Of a stretch of DNA of 47,433 bases, positions 24,476 through 33,506 are shown piece after piece. The stretch comes from Erysipelotrichaceae bacterium (GTDB lineage Bacteria; Bacillota_I; Bacilli_A; Erysipelotrichales; Erysipelotrichaceae). The stretch covers positions 1 to 47,433 of the forward strand of contig JALENJ010000058.1 in NCBI GenBank assembly GCA_022767445.1. The letters are read 5' to 3'. The position numbers and the translations under genes are program-made. Within the stretch, counting starts at the first letter, position 1. Every line of letters starts with the position of its first letter. A model generated the notes under the pieces. It saw nothing but the letters and a program-made list of their open reading frames with translations. It ran no database searches and was not told where the DNA came from.

Positions 24476-26776
24476 ATGGCAAAAAATGCTACAAAAAAGA
24501 GTAAGCTAGCAATATTTGGACTGGTTGTTATCTTGTTAGGTACTTTAATTGGTACAACAATTCGTTCAATTATCTCTGGTTTAAACCTAGGTCTTGACTT
24601 ACGTGGTGGTTTTGAAATCTTGTATCAGGTTGAACCATTAAACGAAGGCTCAACCGTAGATATGTCAGCTGTTATTAACAGTATTTCAAAGCGTATCAAT
24701 GTATTAGGCGTCAGTGAACCACAGATTACGGTTGAAGGTAATAACCGTATACGTGTTCAGCTTGCAGGAGCTAGTGATCTAGAGACTGCTCGTGAAATGA
24801 TTGGTACAACAGCGAATCTGACATTCCGTGATGTCAATGATGTTGAGTTAGCAGATTCTTCAATCCTAAAAGAGGGTGGAGCGACACTTGCATATCAAAA
24901 TGGTGAACCAGTTGTATCTTTAGCGATTGCGGATAAAGAAAAGTTTGGTCAGATGACTTCTGATATTTCAAAACGTACAAACGGTACAAATATCATGGTC
25001 ATTTGGTTGGATTGGGAAGATGGTGATACTTACGCTGCAGAAGCTGCGAAAGCACGTGCAGGAGAAGAGTCTAAATATATCTCCGCTGCTAGTGTAAATT
25101 CACAGATTAATGATGACTGTATCATCTCTGGTAACTTTACAGAAGAAAGTGCTAGAACACTTGCGAACTTAATCAACTCAGGTTCCTTACCTGTCAAACT
25201 AACAGAACTTTCCAGCAATGTTGTATCAGCTTCCTATGGAGCTGACGCATTACGCGTTACTGCACTTGCTGGTGTGCTTGGTGTTGCGGTTGTTATGTTG
25301 GTAATGATCTTGGTATATCGTCTACCTGGTCTTATCTCTGCAATCATGCTTGCATTCTATGTATGGGCAGTATTTGGTATCTACTCCTTGATGGGTGCTG
25401 TATTTACACTATCTGGTATTGGTGCCTTGGTATTGGGTATCGGTATGACAGTCGATGCGAATATTATCAACTACGAACGTATCCGTCAGGAACTCTATAA
25501 AGGTCGCAGTGTAAGAGCTGCAGTCGCAGAGGGTGGTAAGCTATCCTTTGGTGCGGTCTTTGATGCACAGTTAACAACATTAATCGCTGCATTAATTATG
25601 TATATCTGGGGAACAGGTACTGTTAAGGGATTTGCAACAATGTTAATTATCACTGTTGTGATGACACTATTACTTAACGTAGGATTCTCTAAGCGGTTAT
25701 TAAACTTAATTGTTGACTCTGGTGTATGTGATAATAAACCTGGTTTATTCGCTGTTAAGAAGAATCAGATTCCAAATGTATCTAAGGGTGAAAAACAGTT
25801 CTATACAGGAACACATCACTTAGACTACATGGGCAAAGCGAAGTATGCTGTTGGTATTAGTTCACTCATCGTGATTGTGGCATTATGCTTAAGTCTATTT
25901 AATCTAAGCAAGGGTAATGGTTTCTTCAATTTAGGTATTGATTTCGCATCTGGTACAAAGTTAACAGTGACATCTGAAAATACAGTTGAAGTAAGTGATG
26001 TACAAGCTACACTTGAATCACTAGGATATGATGACTTTAGCTTCCAATCATCTGGAGATAGCACAGTATACGCAACAACAAAGGCATCTTTGGATAAGCA
26101 ACAGTTAACAGAAATTAAGTCAGCATTTGAAGAGAAGTATGGCGTAGAGCCAGGCGATAACATCGTTACACCAGTCGTAGGTGCAGAGCTTGTACGTAGT
26201 GCAATTATCTTAACAGTTGTTGCTTGGATTGCGATGCTAGGATATATTTCATTCCGTTATGAGTTTGACTATGCATTAGGATGTCTAGTTGCACTTGTAC
26301 ATGACGTATTGATTGTTCTTGCGATATTTAGTATCTTGCGACTAGAAGTAAATATTGAGTTAATCTCTGTATTACTAACAATCATCGGTTACTCGATCAA
26401 TAACTCCATTATTGTCTTTGATAGAGTTAGAGAAGTAGTAAGATCACGTCACAATATTGATCCAAGCGAATATCGTACGATCGCTAATGATGCGATTGAT
26501 GAAGCAATTAAGATGTCTGTGATATCTTCAATTACTACATTAATTCCAGTTATCTTCTTACTAGTCATGGGTAGTAATTCTATCTTCACATTCGTATTTG
26601 CGATGCTCGTAGGATTGATTGCTGGTACAGTATCTTCAATCTTTATCGCAGCTTACTTATGGTGCATAATTCGTATCCACAGCAAGCCAAAACAAAGAAA
26701 CAAGAAACACACCAAAGCAAAGAAAGAGAAGAAAGAAGCTCTTGATGAATATACCATTACTGGTATTAACGCTTAA
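24476..26776 (+). CDS. secDF: Fused protein-export membrane protein SecDF
   Basis: Accessory component of the Sec translocase that uses the proton-motive force to pull proteins outward. The 766 residues join SecD and SecF in one chain, as in Bacillus. SecD half: LGLDLRGGFEILYQV after the first helix, a P1 periplasmic domain, then TM4 with the conserved Asp in GIGMTVDANIINYERIR. SecF half, from about residue 445: NLGIDFASGTKLTV, and GYSINNSIIVFDRVRE. Twelve membrane helices, and a Lys-rich cytoplasmic tail. Complete. RBS GGAGGG. Confidence 0.97.
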   Translation: MAKNATKKSKLAIFGLVVILLGTLIGTTIRSIISGLNLGLDLRGGFEILYQVEPLNEGSTVDMSAVINSISKRINVLGVSEPQITVEGNNRIRVQLAGASDLETAREMIGTTANLTFRDVNDVELADSSILKEGGATLAYQNGEPVVSLAIADKEKFGQMTSDISKRTNGTNIMVIWLDWEDGDTYAAEAAKARAGEESKYISAASVNSQINDDCIISGNFTEESARTLANLINSGSLPVKLTELSSNVVSASYGADALRVTALAGVLGVAVVMLVMILVYRLPGLISAIMLAFYVWAVFGIYSLMGAVFTLSGIGALVLGIGMTVDANIINYERIRQELYKGRSVRAAVAEGGKLSFGAVFDAQLTTLIAALIMYIWGTGTVKGFATMLIITVVMTLLLNVGFSKRLLNLIVDSGVCDNKPGLFAVKKNQIPNVSKGEKQFYTGTHHLDYMGKAKYAVGISSLIVIVALCLSLFNLSKGNGFFNLGIDFASGTKLTVTSENTVEVSDVQATLESLGYDDFSFQSSGDSTVYATTKASLDKQQLTEIKSAFEEKYGVEPGDNIVTPVVGAELVRSAIILTVVAWIAMLGYISFRYEFDYALGCLVALVHDVLIVLAIFSILRLEVNIELISVLLTIIGYSINNSIIVFDRVREVVRSRHNIDPSEYRTIANDAIDEAIKMSVISSITTLIPVIFLLVMGSNSIFTFVFAMLVGLIAGTVSSIFIAAYLWCIIRIHSKPKQRNKKHTKAKKEKKEALDEYTITGINA

Positions 26777-26783
26777 TATCTAA

Positions 26784-26808
26784 AGCAGCGGGTATACCGC
26801 TGCTTTTG
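26784..26808 (+). terminator. Hairpin after secDF (possibly partial terminator)
   Basis: A perfect stem AGCAGCGG (26784-26791) with CCGCTGCT (26797-26804), followed by only four T. The HAD gene starts 21 bases later with its own RBS, so read-through is likely. Confidence 0.6.
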
Positions 26809-26824
26809 TTGTATAGGAGGTTTT

Positions 26825-27496
26825 ATGGTTGATATAAAAGCAGTATTATTTGATTGTGATGGGTTGATGTTTGAAACAGAACTTGTATCCCAACAGATAT
26901 GGAGAGATGAAGCACGAAAGTTAAACATCACATTACCAGATGATTTCTTTATGCATATCACAGGTTCTGGTGGACAGGAATTAGAGAACTATATCTTAAC
27001 TGTTCCGGGTGCCAAAGAACTACGTAAGATACTCAAAGAAAAACGCTTTGATATCGATTTCTGGAAATCGATACAAAAAGATTGTATGAATAAAGTAGGG
27101 TTGATCGAAATCTTTACTTGGTTAGCAAATCACAACTATAAAGTTGCGGTATGTTCTAGCAGTGCTAGAACATATGTAGAAGCTTTGATATCCACTGTAT
27201 CTGTTCCATTACAATATGATGCGATTGTATGTGGTGATATGGTCAAACATGCCAAACCAGATCCAGAGATATTCTTAACAGGAGCTAAGATTCTAGGCAT
27301 AAATCCTGAAAACTGCATGGTCCTAGAGGATTCTAAGCAGGGTATTATTGCGGCAAATGCGGCAGGCATGCATTCATGTTTTATCCAAGATACCATTCAA
27401 CCAGATAGTTTGATGGAATCACTGATTGAATATCGCAAGCCAAGTTTAATCGAAGTCATAAACCTACTAGAAGAATTAAAAGAGGTAACATTATGA
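26825..27496 (+). CDS. HAD-superfamily hydrolase (β-phosphoglucomutase-like, subfamily IA)
   Basis: The 223-residue soluble phosphatase or mutase has the four HAD motifs: nucleophile/acid LFDCDGLMFETE (Asp9 and Asp11), VCSSS (motif II), KHAKPDPEIFL (motif III Lys) and VLEDSKQGI (motif IV acids). The cap domain between motif I and II is α-helical (subfamily IA). Possible roles are sugar-phosphate or nucleotide dephosphorylation; the substrate is unknown. RBS AGGAGG. The gene overlaps murD by ATGA, so it is the first member of the murD-recJ unit. Confidence 0.88.
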   Translation: MVDIKAVLFDCDGLMFETELVSQQIWRDEARKLNITLPDDFFMHITGSGGQELENYILTVPGAKELRKILKEKRFDIDFWKSIQKDCMNKVGLIEIFTWLANHNYKVAVCSSSARTYVEALISTVSVPLQYDAIVCGDMVKHAKPDPEIFLTGAKILGINPENCMVLEDSKQGIIAANAAGMHSCFIQDTIQPDSLMESLIEYRKPSLIEVINLLEELKEVTL

Positions 27497-28803
27497 GTCT
27501 ACAAGCATGGATAGATGAATTTTCAAATCGCAAAATCATGATCTGGGGTTATGGGAAAGAAGGCAAAGCGACCTACCAGTTTATCCGCCGTATCTTACCA
27601 CAACAAGTACTGACAATTGTTGAGTCACAACCAGGAAAATCCTTAGATCAAGCCAAACTTGATACTGTATATACAGAGTGTCTATGCCAAGATGATGTTG
27701 ATTTTAACAAGTTTGATATGATACTGAAATCACCAGGTATTGTAATACCAGAGGGTCTTGATACATCCAAGATTACAGGCGAAGCAGAGCTATTTATTAA
27801 ACACTATCGCGATCATATCGTTGGTGTCACTGGTACCAAAGGCAAGTCAACAACGACCTCACTGATTGCGGCTATCCTAAAAGAAAAATATCATGTATGT
27901 CTTGTTGGTAATATCGGCATTCCATGTTTTGAAGCAATTTTAGAGATGGAAGAGGGTGCGTATGCCGCATTAGAACTATCTTGTCATCAATTAGAGATAT
28001 GCCGATATTCACCAAAGTATGCAGTATTTTTAAATCTATATGAAGAGCATCTAGATCACTATAAAACCATGGAGAAGTATGGACTTGCCAAGTCTCATAT
28101 CTTTACCAATCAATTACATGGTGATGTATTGATCATTCATCAAGACTTAACAAACTTTATACAACAATCCATCAATACACCATACTTGATTGGTAAAGAC
28201 ATCACTGCAGTTGGTAAAACACTGCATATTCCATCGCATACATTAGATGCGTCCAATGCGAAATTAATAGGTGAACACAATTATTGCAATCTAGCAGTTG
28301 CCAATATGATAGGAAATCTATTGGGTGTTAGTGATGAACAAGTTCATCAAGCGATTGCAAACTTTAGACCTTTGGCACATCGCTTAGAAGACCTTGGTGA
28401 ATACAAAGGTATACGCTATATTAACGATTCCATCTCTACGATTGGACAATCCTGTATACAGGCATTGGAATCGATAGACAATGTGGATACAGTCCTGGTT
28501 GGTGGAATGGATCGAGGTATTGAGTATGATGAAATTGAAGAATACCTATCCAAGCGTAAAGATGTTCAAGTCATATTTATGTACGCAACTGGAAAAAGAA
28601 TCTATCATGAAATGGAGAACAAGGGACTATTGCGCGATGGTTTACATGTTGTAGAGGACTTACAACAAGCAGTCACACTAGCCAAGAGCTTAACAGCGAA
28701 ACATCATGCATGTGTACTATCACCAGCTGCTAGTTCCTATGATCATTTTAAGAATTTTGAACATCGTGGAGATGTCTTTAGAAAGTTGGCTTTTGAAGAA
28801 TGA
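27493..28803 (+). CDS. murD: UDP-N-acetylmuramoyl-L-alanine:D-glutamate ligase MurD
   Basis: Cytoplasmic ligase that adds D-Glu to UDP-MurNAc-L-Ala. The 436 residues show the Mur-ligase P-loop GVTGTKGKSTTTSLIA (about residues 113-128), a Rossmann-like N-terminal segment IMIWGYGKEG, LSCHQLEI (Mur central-domain motif) and, in the C-terminal domain, the AHRLE and NDSISTI motifs. Normal length. It is not beside mraY, its usual dcw neighbour, but sits between a HAD gene and recJ, coupled to both by ATGA overlaps. Confidence 0.95.
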   Translation: MSLQAWIDEFSNRKIMIWGYGKEGKATYQFIRRILPQQVLTIVESQPGKSLDQAKLDTVYTECLCQDDVDFNKFDMILKSPGIVIPEGLDTSKITGEAELFIKHYRDHIVGVTGTKGKSTTTSLIAAILKEKYHVCLVGNIGIPCFEAILEMEEGAYAALELSCHQLEICRYSPKYAVFLNLYEEHLDHYKTMEKYGLAKSHIFTNQLHGDVLIIHQDLTNFIQQSINTPYLIGKDITAVGKTLHIPSHTLDASNAKLIGEHNYCNLAVANMIGNLLGVSDEQVHQAIANFRPLAHRLEDLGEYKGIRYINDSISTIGQSCIQALESIDNVDTVLVGGMDRGIEYDEIEEYLSKRKDVQVIFMYATGKRIYHEMENKGLLRDGLHVVEDLQQAVTLAKSLTAKHHACVLSPAASSYDHFKNFEHRGDVFRKLAFEE

Positions 28804-30392
28804 AATACAATGTCATAGATGTTGAGGCTACCCAGTTACAAAAGAATTATAACATCGGTATTCTAAGTGCGAAGCTTCTAGAAGCTTCACACTTAGAACA
28901 AGAACGTATTGATGAACTGTTTAGTGAGGATAACACACTTTCAACAAGCCATGCACAGTGTGTAATGGATTGTTGTCAAAGACTACTATTAGCGAAAGAA
29001 AGAAATGAGAAGGTCATGATTGCAGGAGACTATGATGCGGATGGTATCTGCTCAACCGCAATCATGAAGATGACCTTGAATCACTTAAAGATACAAAATG
29101 GTTACTACATTCCAGATCGTATGAAAGAAGGATATGGATTATCTGCAAATACAGTTCAACTTGCGTATGAGAAGGGATATGGCTTATTAATCACAGTCGA
29201 TAATGGTGTAAAAGCACATGAAGCGATTCAAAAAGCCAATGATCTAGGACTGGATATCATCATTACTGACCACCACCAGATTGATGAGGCGATAGAAACA
29301 GCGAATGTCGTTCATCCTGATTACATGGAACCAGAGTTCCAGTATCTATCTGGTGCAGGTGTTGCTTTGCAAATCGCAAGAAATCTAATCGGCAACAATG
29401 ATATCCAAACAGCTTTGGCCGCTGTTGCGCTAATTGCGGATGTGATGCCACTATGGAAAGAAACAAGAAAAATAGTCAAACGTGGTATCTCTATCTTGAA
29501 ACAGGGAAAACCACGTAGTTTACTCTATCTATTATATCCAGGAAGTAGTGTGGATATGAACGCAATTACCTTTTCCATCGTACCGAAGCTAAATAGCTTA
29601 GGACGTATGAGTGATATCGCCAATGTCAATACAATGGTAACGTATCTTTTATCCAACAACGAAGAACAGATGAGAAAATACGCACAACAAGTCGATGTGG
29701 TTAACAATAAGCGTAAAGAGATTAGTGCGACGATTAGTGATACCGCAATCAAGATGATTGCGGATGAAAAGTTTCCTATTCTCTACAAAGAGAATTTCCA
29801 TGAGGGAGTTTCAGGACTTGTGGCAGGTAAGCTTGTATCACAACTACAAAGACCAGTACTTGTAATGGCTAAAAGTGGTGATGTCATTAAGGGTAGTGGT
29901 AGAAGTGTACCAGGATTTAATATCTTTGATTTCTTCAAAGATTTTGATGGCTTGGTTGCCTTTGGTGGACATGAGCAGGCAGTCGGAATCTCCATTGACG
30001 CAAGTCAATTTGAACAGTTTCATCAAACAGCACAAAAAAAGATGGAAAAGACAGGTTTTACATATACAGAACCAAGCTTAGATGCGATTCGCATACAGGC
30101 AGAAGATGTTACCTTTGATAATATCGCAGATATCGGTTGCTTGATGCCATATCCAAAGCAGATGATTGAACCAAATTTTGCGATAGAGAATATGCATGTT
30201 GTAGAGCGCAAAGAGAGTGCCAAGATGGTGAAGTACATGATTGCCAATGCGACTGGAGGATTTGAAGCTGTACTTTATAAGAGTCGTAATCTACCGGCAC
30301 CAACTCTACCGAAACGCTTGGTTGGAAAGTTATCCATCTCAAGATGGAGAGGACGCGTAAGCTTGCAAATGATACTCGAAGATATTGCGTGA
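28800..30392 (+). CDS. recJ: Single-stranded-DNA-specific exonuclease RecJ
   Basis: 5'-to-3' exonuclease on single-stranded DNA, used in recombination and mismatch/base-excision repair. 530 residues: DHH domain with AGDYDADGICSTA (about 75-87), LITVDNG, IITDHHQ and VHPDYM (metal ligands), SGAGVALQIARN; DHHA1 with FGGHEQAVGIS; and a C-terminal OB-fold region (RIQAEDVTFDNI onward). Shorter than many RecJ proteins (560-790) but with all core blocks. The start overlaps murD by ATGA. Found next to apt and relA, as in Bacillus. Confidence 0.96.
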   Translation: MKYNVIDVEATQLQKNYNIGILSAKLLEASHLEQERIDELFSEDNTLSTSHAQCVMDCCQRLLLAKERNEKVMIAGDYDADGICSTAIMKMTLNHLKIQNGYYIPDRMKEGYGLSANTVQLAYEKGYGLLITVDNGVKAHEAIQKANDLGLDIIITDHHQIDEAIETANVVHPDYMEPEFQYLSGAGVALQIARNLIGNNDIQTALAAVALIADVMPLWKETRKIVKRGISILKQGKPRSLLYLLYPGSSVDMNAITFSIVPKLNSLGRMSDIANVNTMVTYLLSNNEEQMRKYAQQVDVVNNKRKEISATISDTAIKMIADEKFPILYKENFHEGVSGLVAGKLVSQLQRPVLVMAKSGDVIKGSGRSVPGFNIFDFFKDFDGLVAFGGHEQAVGISIDASQFEQFHQTAQKKMEKTGFTYTEPSLDAIRIQAEDVTFDNIADIGCLMPYPKQMIEPNFAIENMHVVERKESAKMVKYMIANATGGFEAVLYKSRNLPAPTLPKRLVGKLSISRWRGRVSLQMILEDIA

Positions 30393-30395
30393 ATC

Positions 30396-30404
30396 TGCTA
30401 TACT
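30396..30404 (+). promoter_or_regulatory. Extended -10 promoter of apt
   Basis: TGCTATACT, just after the recJ stop and 45 bases before the apt ATG. Confidence 0.45.
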
Positions 30405-30448
30405 AAAGAGTGCAAATATAGAAAATATAAATGAAGGGAAGGATTCAA

Positions 30449-30982
30449 ATGGCTATCAATGTAGAAGATTATATTGCGTCAGTCAAAGATTTTCCGATCG
30501 AGGGAATTCTTTTTCGAGATATTACGCCAATATTAGAAAACGCAGAAGCGTTTAGAGAGGTGACACATCGTCTTGCGGAATACGCAAAAAGCGTAAATGC
30601 GGATATGATTGTAGGACCTGAAAGTAGAGGATTTATCTTTGGATGTCCAGTGGCTGTAGAGCTTGGTTTGGGATTTGTTCCTGTACGTAAACCAGGTAAA
30701 CTACCACGTGAGACAATCAGCTGTAAATATGATTTAGAGTACGGCTCAAATGAAGTACACATGCATAAGGATGCGATTAAACCTGGACAAAGAGTTGTCA
30801 TCATCGATGACCTACTAGCCACAGGTGGTACTGCTAAGGCAACCGCAACAATGATTGAACAGTTGGGTGGTGTCGTAGCCGGATTTGCATTTGTGATTGA
30901 ACTTTATGGTGATGGCATGGATGGACGTAAAGCACTTGAGGGCTACGATGTCTATGCAATGACACGCATGAGTGATAAATAA
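30449..30982 (+). CDS. apt: Adenine phosphoribosyltransferase
   Basis: Salvages adenine to AMP with PRPP. 177 residues, with [13 protein letters not shown] near the start, [17 protein letters not shown] and the PRPP-binding loop [16 protein letters not shown] (about residues 117-132). I choose the ATG at 30449 ([11 protein letters not shown]), behind GAAGGATT; an in-frame ATG at 30431 would add MKGRIQ with no RBS. It stands between recJ and relA, with its own promoter and terminator, as in the Bacillus recJ-apt-relA order. Confidence 0.96.
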   Translation: MAINVEDYIASVKDFPIEGILFRDITPILENAEAFREVTHRLAEYAKSVNADMIVGPESRGFIFGCPVAVELGLGFVPVRKPGKLPRETISCKYDLEYGSNEVHMHKDAIKPGQRVVIIDDLLATGGTAKATATMIEQLGGVVAGFAFVIELYGDGMDGRKALEGYDVYAMTRMSDK

Positions 30983-30986
30983 TCGA

Positions 30987-31011
30987 GTCGAAGAGAAATC
31001 TTCGGCTTTTT
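30987..31011 (+). terminator. Terminator after apt
   Basis: GTCGAAGA (30987-30994), GAAA tetraloop, TCTTCGGC (30999-31006, one G-T pair), five T. Confidence 0.85.
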
Positions 31012-31031
31012 GGAAATAGGGAGGTGAGAAT

Positions 31032-33233
31032 ATGGCTGAACGTAAAAATCCTAGTGTTGATGACGTGATGAATGAAGCACGTACGTATATTCATGATCCA
31101 AATAGCTTAGCTTTGATTGAAAGAGCTGCTTCATACGCTGCAGGTAAACATGCTGGCATGTTTCGGAAGAGTGGCGATCCATATTTTGTACACCTCATTA
31201 ATGTCGCATATATTCTTGCGACTCTAAGAGTTGGACCAACTACAATATCTGCTGGTTTTTTGCATGATGTCATCGAAGATTGTAACGTGACACGTGAAGA
31301 GCTAGCAGAGGAGTTTACTGATGAAATCGCAAGTCTAGTAGAGGCTGTTACCAAGATTGGTAATCTAAACTTCAAGGGCAAGGATGATCCAGAGTATCAA
31401 GCTGCTAACCATCGTAAGATATTCATCGCGATGGCAAAGGATATCCGTGTCATCATCATTAAACTTGTTGATCGTCTACATAATATGCGTACACTGGACT
31501 TTCAACCAGAAGCTTCCCAGAAAAGGATTGCGGCTGAGACCTTGGATGTGTACGCCCCGATTGCCCATCGTCTAGGTATTAGTGCAATCAAGAATGAATT
31601 GGAAGATCTATGTTTCTATTACTTGATGCCTGAGGAGTATTATCATATTGCTCATCTTGTAGAAACAAAGAAAGCAGAAAGAGATGCTTCTGTTAATAAG
31701 ATGATTGCGGATATCTCCACAATCCTAACAAAGCACAATATTAAATTCCGTATCTTTGGTCGCTCAAAACACTTGTATTCCATCTATAAGAAGATGGTGA
31801 ATAAACATAAGCGTTTTGATGAGATACTAGATCTATTAGCGATTCGTATCATCACCAAAACAGAACTAAACTGTTATGAAACATTGGGTTATATACATGC
31901 AATCTATAAACCAATACCAGGCAGATTAAAAGATTATATCGCTGTACCAAAGCCAAACATGTACCAATCCTTACATACAACGATACTAGGTGAGGATGCT
32001 AGGATATTCGAAGTACAGATACGTACAGAGGATATGGATGCGATTGCCGAGCGAGGTATTGCGGCACACTGGCGTTATAAAGAAGGTACACGTTATGATG
32101 CCAAGGTTGAACAAAAAGAGATTGAAGATAAACTATCATGGTTTAAAGACTTCGCTACCTATAGTGAAACCGAGGCCAACACTTCCGCAACAGACTACAT
32201 GGAACTGTTACAAAAAGATGTCTTTGAAGCCAATGTCTATGTCATGACACCAAAGGGTAGAGTTATCGATTTACCAGCAGGTGCTACACCAATCGACTTT
32301 GCATATCGTATTCATACAGATGTAGGGCACACCATGGTTGGTGCGATTGTCAACGACGCGATTGTTCCATTGAATACAGAGTTACATACAGGAGATGTTG
32401 TCAATATCAAGACACTGAAGGGAACAGGCCCATCTGAGGACTGGCTCAAGATTGTTAAGACAGCACAAGCTAGAAATAAGATACGCGCCTACTTCTTAAA
32501 GAAAGAATCAGAAAAGCGCGAAGAGAAGATTGCTGAAGGAGAAAAATCACTGACAGATGAATTACGTAAGCGTGGTTTTGATCCAAAAGAATACATGGAA
32601 CGCAAGAAGATAGATAATATCACATCAGGTTTCCAAGTATCCAACTACAATGAGTTGATGTATGGCATTGCGGTTAAGTCCATCAACGTTGGATTATGTG
32701 CAGAAAGACTAACTAACGTCAAACAACGTGTAAGTGAAGATGAAACTCTATCACGCGTATTAAACAAAGAGACAGTACACCGTGTATCCAAGTCAGGGCT
32801 TGTCATTCCTGGTATTGACTCAATGAAGATGTCATTGGCACATTGTTGTCTACCAGTATATGGCGATGAAATCATCGGTTATATCACACGAAGTGAGGGC
32901 GTCAAAGTCCATCGTACAGATTGCCCTAACATCAAAAATGAGAAGTCAAAACTGATTAAAGTACATTGGGATGAAGGAGATGCTGATCGTCTCTATGACT
33001 GCGATTTGAGTATCATCTCAAACGATCGCCCACACTTACTCACAGATATTGTCAATACAATATCCCAGTGCAAAGTTCAATTAGAATCGATCAACACAAA
33101 CGTCAATCACGAAACATTAACATCCACTGTAAAAGTTTCCATTCGTCTACGTAATATCGAGCAGATGGATAACGTCATCGCCAATATACGTAAGGTTGAA
33201 TCAGTGCTCAGTGTTGATCGAACAACACACTAG
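31032..33233 (+). CDS. relA: Bifunctional (p)ppGpp synthetase/hydrolase RelA/SpoT
   Basis: Makes and degrades the stringent-response alarmones. 733 residues. HD hydrolase domain: HLINVAYILATLRVG and FLHDVIED (metal-binding His-Asp). Synthetase domain: GRSKHLYSIYKKM (Rel-type G-loop region), RLKDYIAVPKPNMYQSLHTT. TGS domain, CHC zinc-finger-like segment with the conserved Cys pair (AHCCLPVYGDEI), and a C-terminal ACT domain. Both catalytic domains look intact, so it is a long Rel protein of Firmicutes type. RBS GGGAGGTG. Confidence 0.97.
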   Translation: MAERKNPSVDDVMNEARTYIHDPNSLALIERAASYAAGKHAGMFRKSGDPYFVHLINVAYILATLRVGPTTISAGFLHDVIEDCNVTREELAEEFTDEIASLVEAVTKIGNLNFKGKDDPEYQAANHRKIFIAMAKDIRVIIIKLVDRLHNMRTLDFQPEASQKRIAAETLDVYAPIAHRLGISAIKNELEDLCFYYLMPEEYYHIAHLVETKKAERDASVNKMIADISTILTKHNIKFRIFGRSKHLYSIYKKMVNKHKRFDEILDLLAIRIITKTELNCYETLGYIHAIYKPIPGRLKDYIAVPKPNMYQSLHTTILGEDARIFEVQIRTEDMDAIAERGIAAHWRYKEGTRYDAKVEQKEIEDKLSWFKDFATYSETEANTSATDYMELLQKDVFEANVYVMTPKGRVIDLPAGATPIDFAYRIHTDVGHTMVGAIVNDAIVPLNTELHTGDVVNIKTLKGTGPSEDWLKIVKTAQARNKIRAYFLKKESEKREEKIAEGEKSLTDELRKRGFDPKEYMERKKIDNITSGFQVSNYNELMYGIAVKSINVGLCAERLTNVKQRVSEDETLSRVLNKETVHRVSKSGLVIPGIDSMKMSLAHCCLPVYGDEIIGYITRSEGVKVHRTDCPNIKNEKSKLIKVHWDEGDADRLYDCDLSIISNDRPHLLTDIVNTISQCKVQLESINTNVNHETLTSTVKVSIRLRNIEQMDNVIANIRKVESVLSVDRTTH

Positions 33234-33236
33234 AAC

Positions 33237-33265
33237 TTGTATTACATCAGTGAAAACGTTATAAT
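33237..33265 (+). promoter_or_regulatory. Promoter of the hisS-aspS T-box leader
   Basis: TTGTAT (33237-33242), a 17-bp spacer and TATAAT (33260-33265); transcription should start near 33272. Confidence 0.75.
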
Positions 33266-33271
33266 ACAGCT

Positions 33272-33482
33272 ACATTCAATGAAAGAGAATACTTGTAAGG
33301 AAGCGGTTTAGCGACAATGGTTTGGTGCAAGCATTGACGACGAATTACAACTGACACTCTTGAGAAGATACCTGAAACATATAGTAGGGATATCCGTATT
33401 CCGCGTTAAGGATAAAGTCGCATGAGGAATCATGAACTAAGGTGGTACCGCGCAATAGCGTCCTTGGATTAGGGACGCTTTT
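33272..33482 (+). promoter_or_regulatory. T-box riboswitch controlling hisS-aspS
   Basis: The leader carries the T-box core AAGGTGGTACCGCG (33439-33452), which binds the uncharged tRNA acceptor end. It overlaps the left side of a terminator hairpin AGCGTCC (33457-33463) with GGACGCT (33473-33479) plus T-run. Stem I occupies about 33285-33375. The likely specifier lies in CTGACACTC (33351-33359), where GAC (Asp) and CAC (His) codons overlap. Starvation for charged tRNA would favour the antiterminator and raise hisS-aspS expression. Confidence 0.88.
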
Positions 33483-33506
33483 ATTATTTGTATAAAGGAG
33501 GATAAG

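Noticed and set aside
26784-26808. Hairpin after secDF as a complete operon end
   Set aside because: The T-tract is short and the HAD gene follows at once, so I list it only as a partial terminator.
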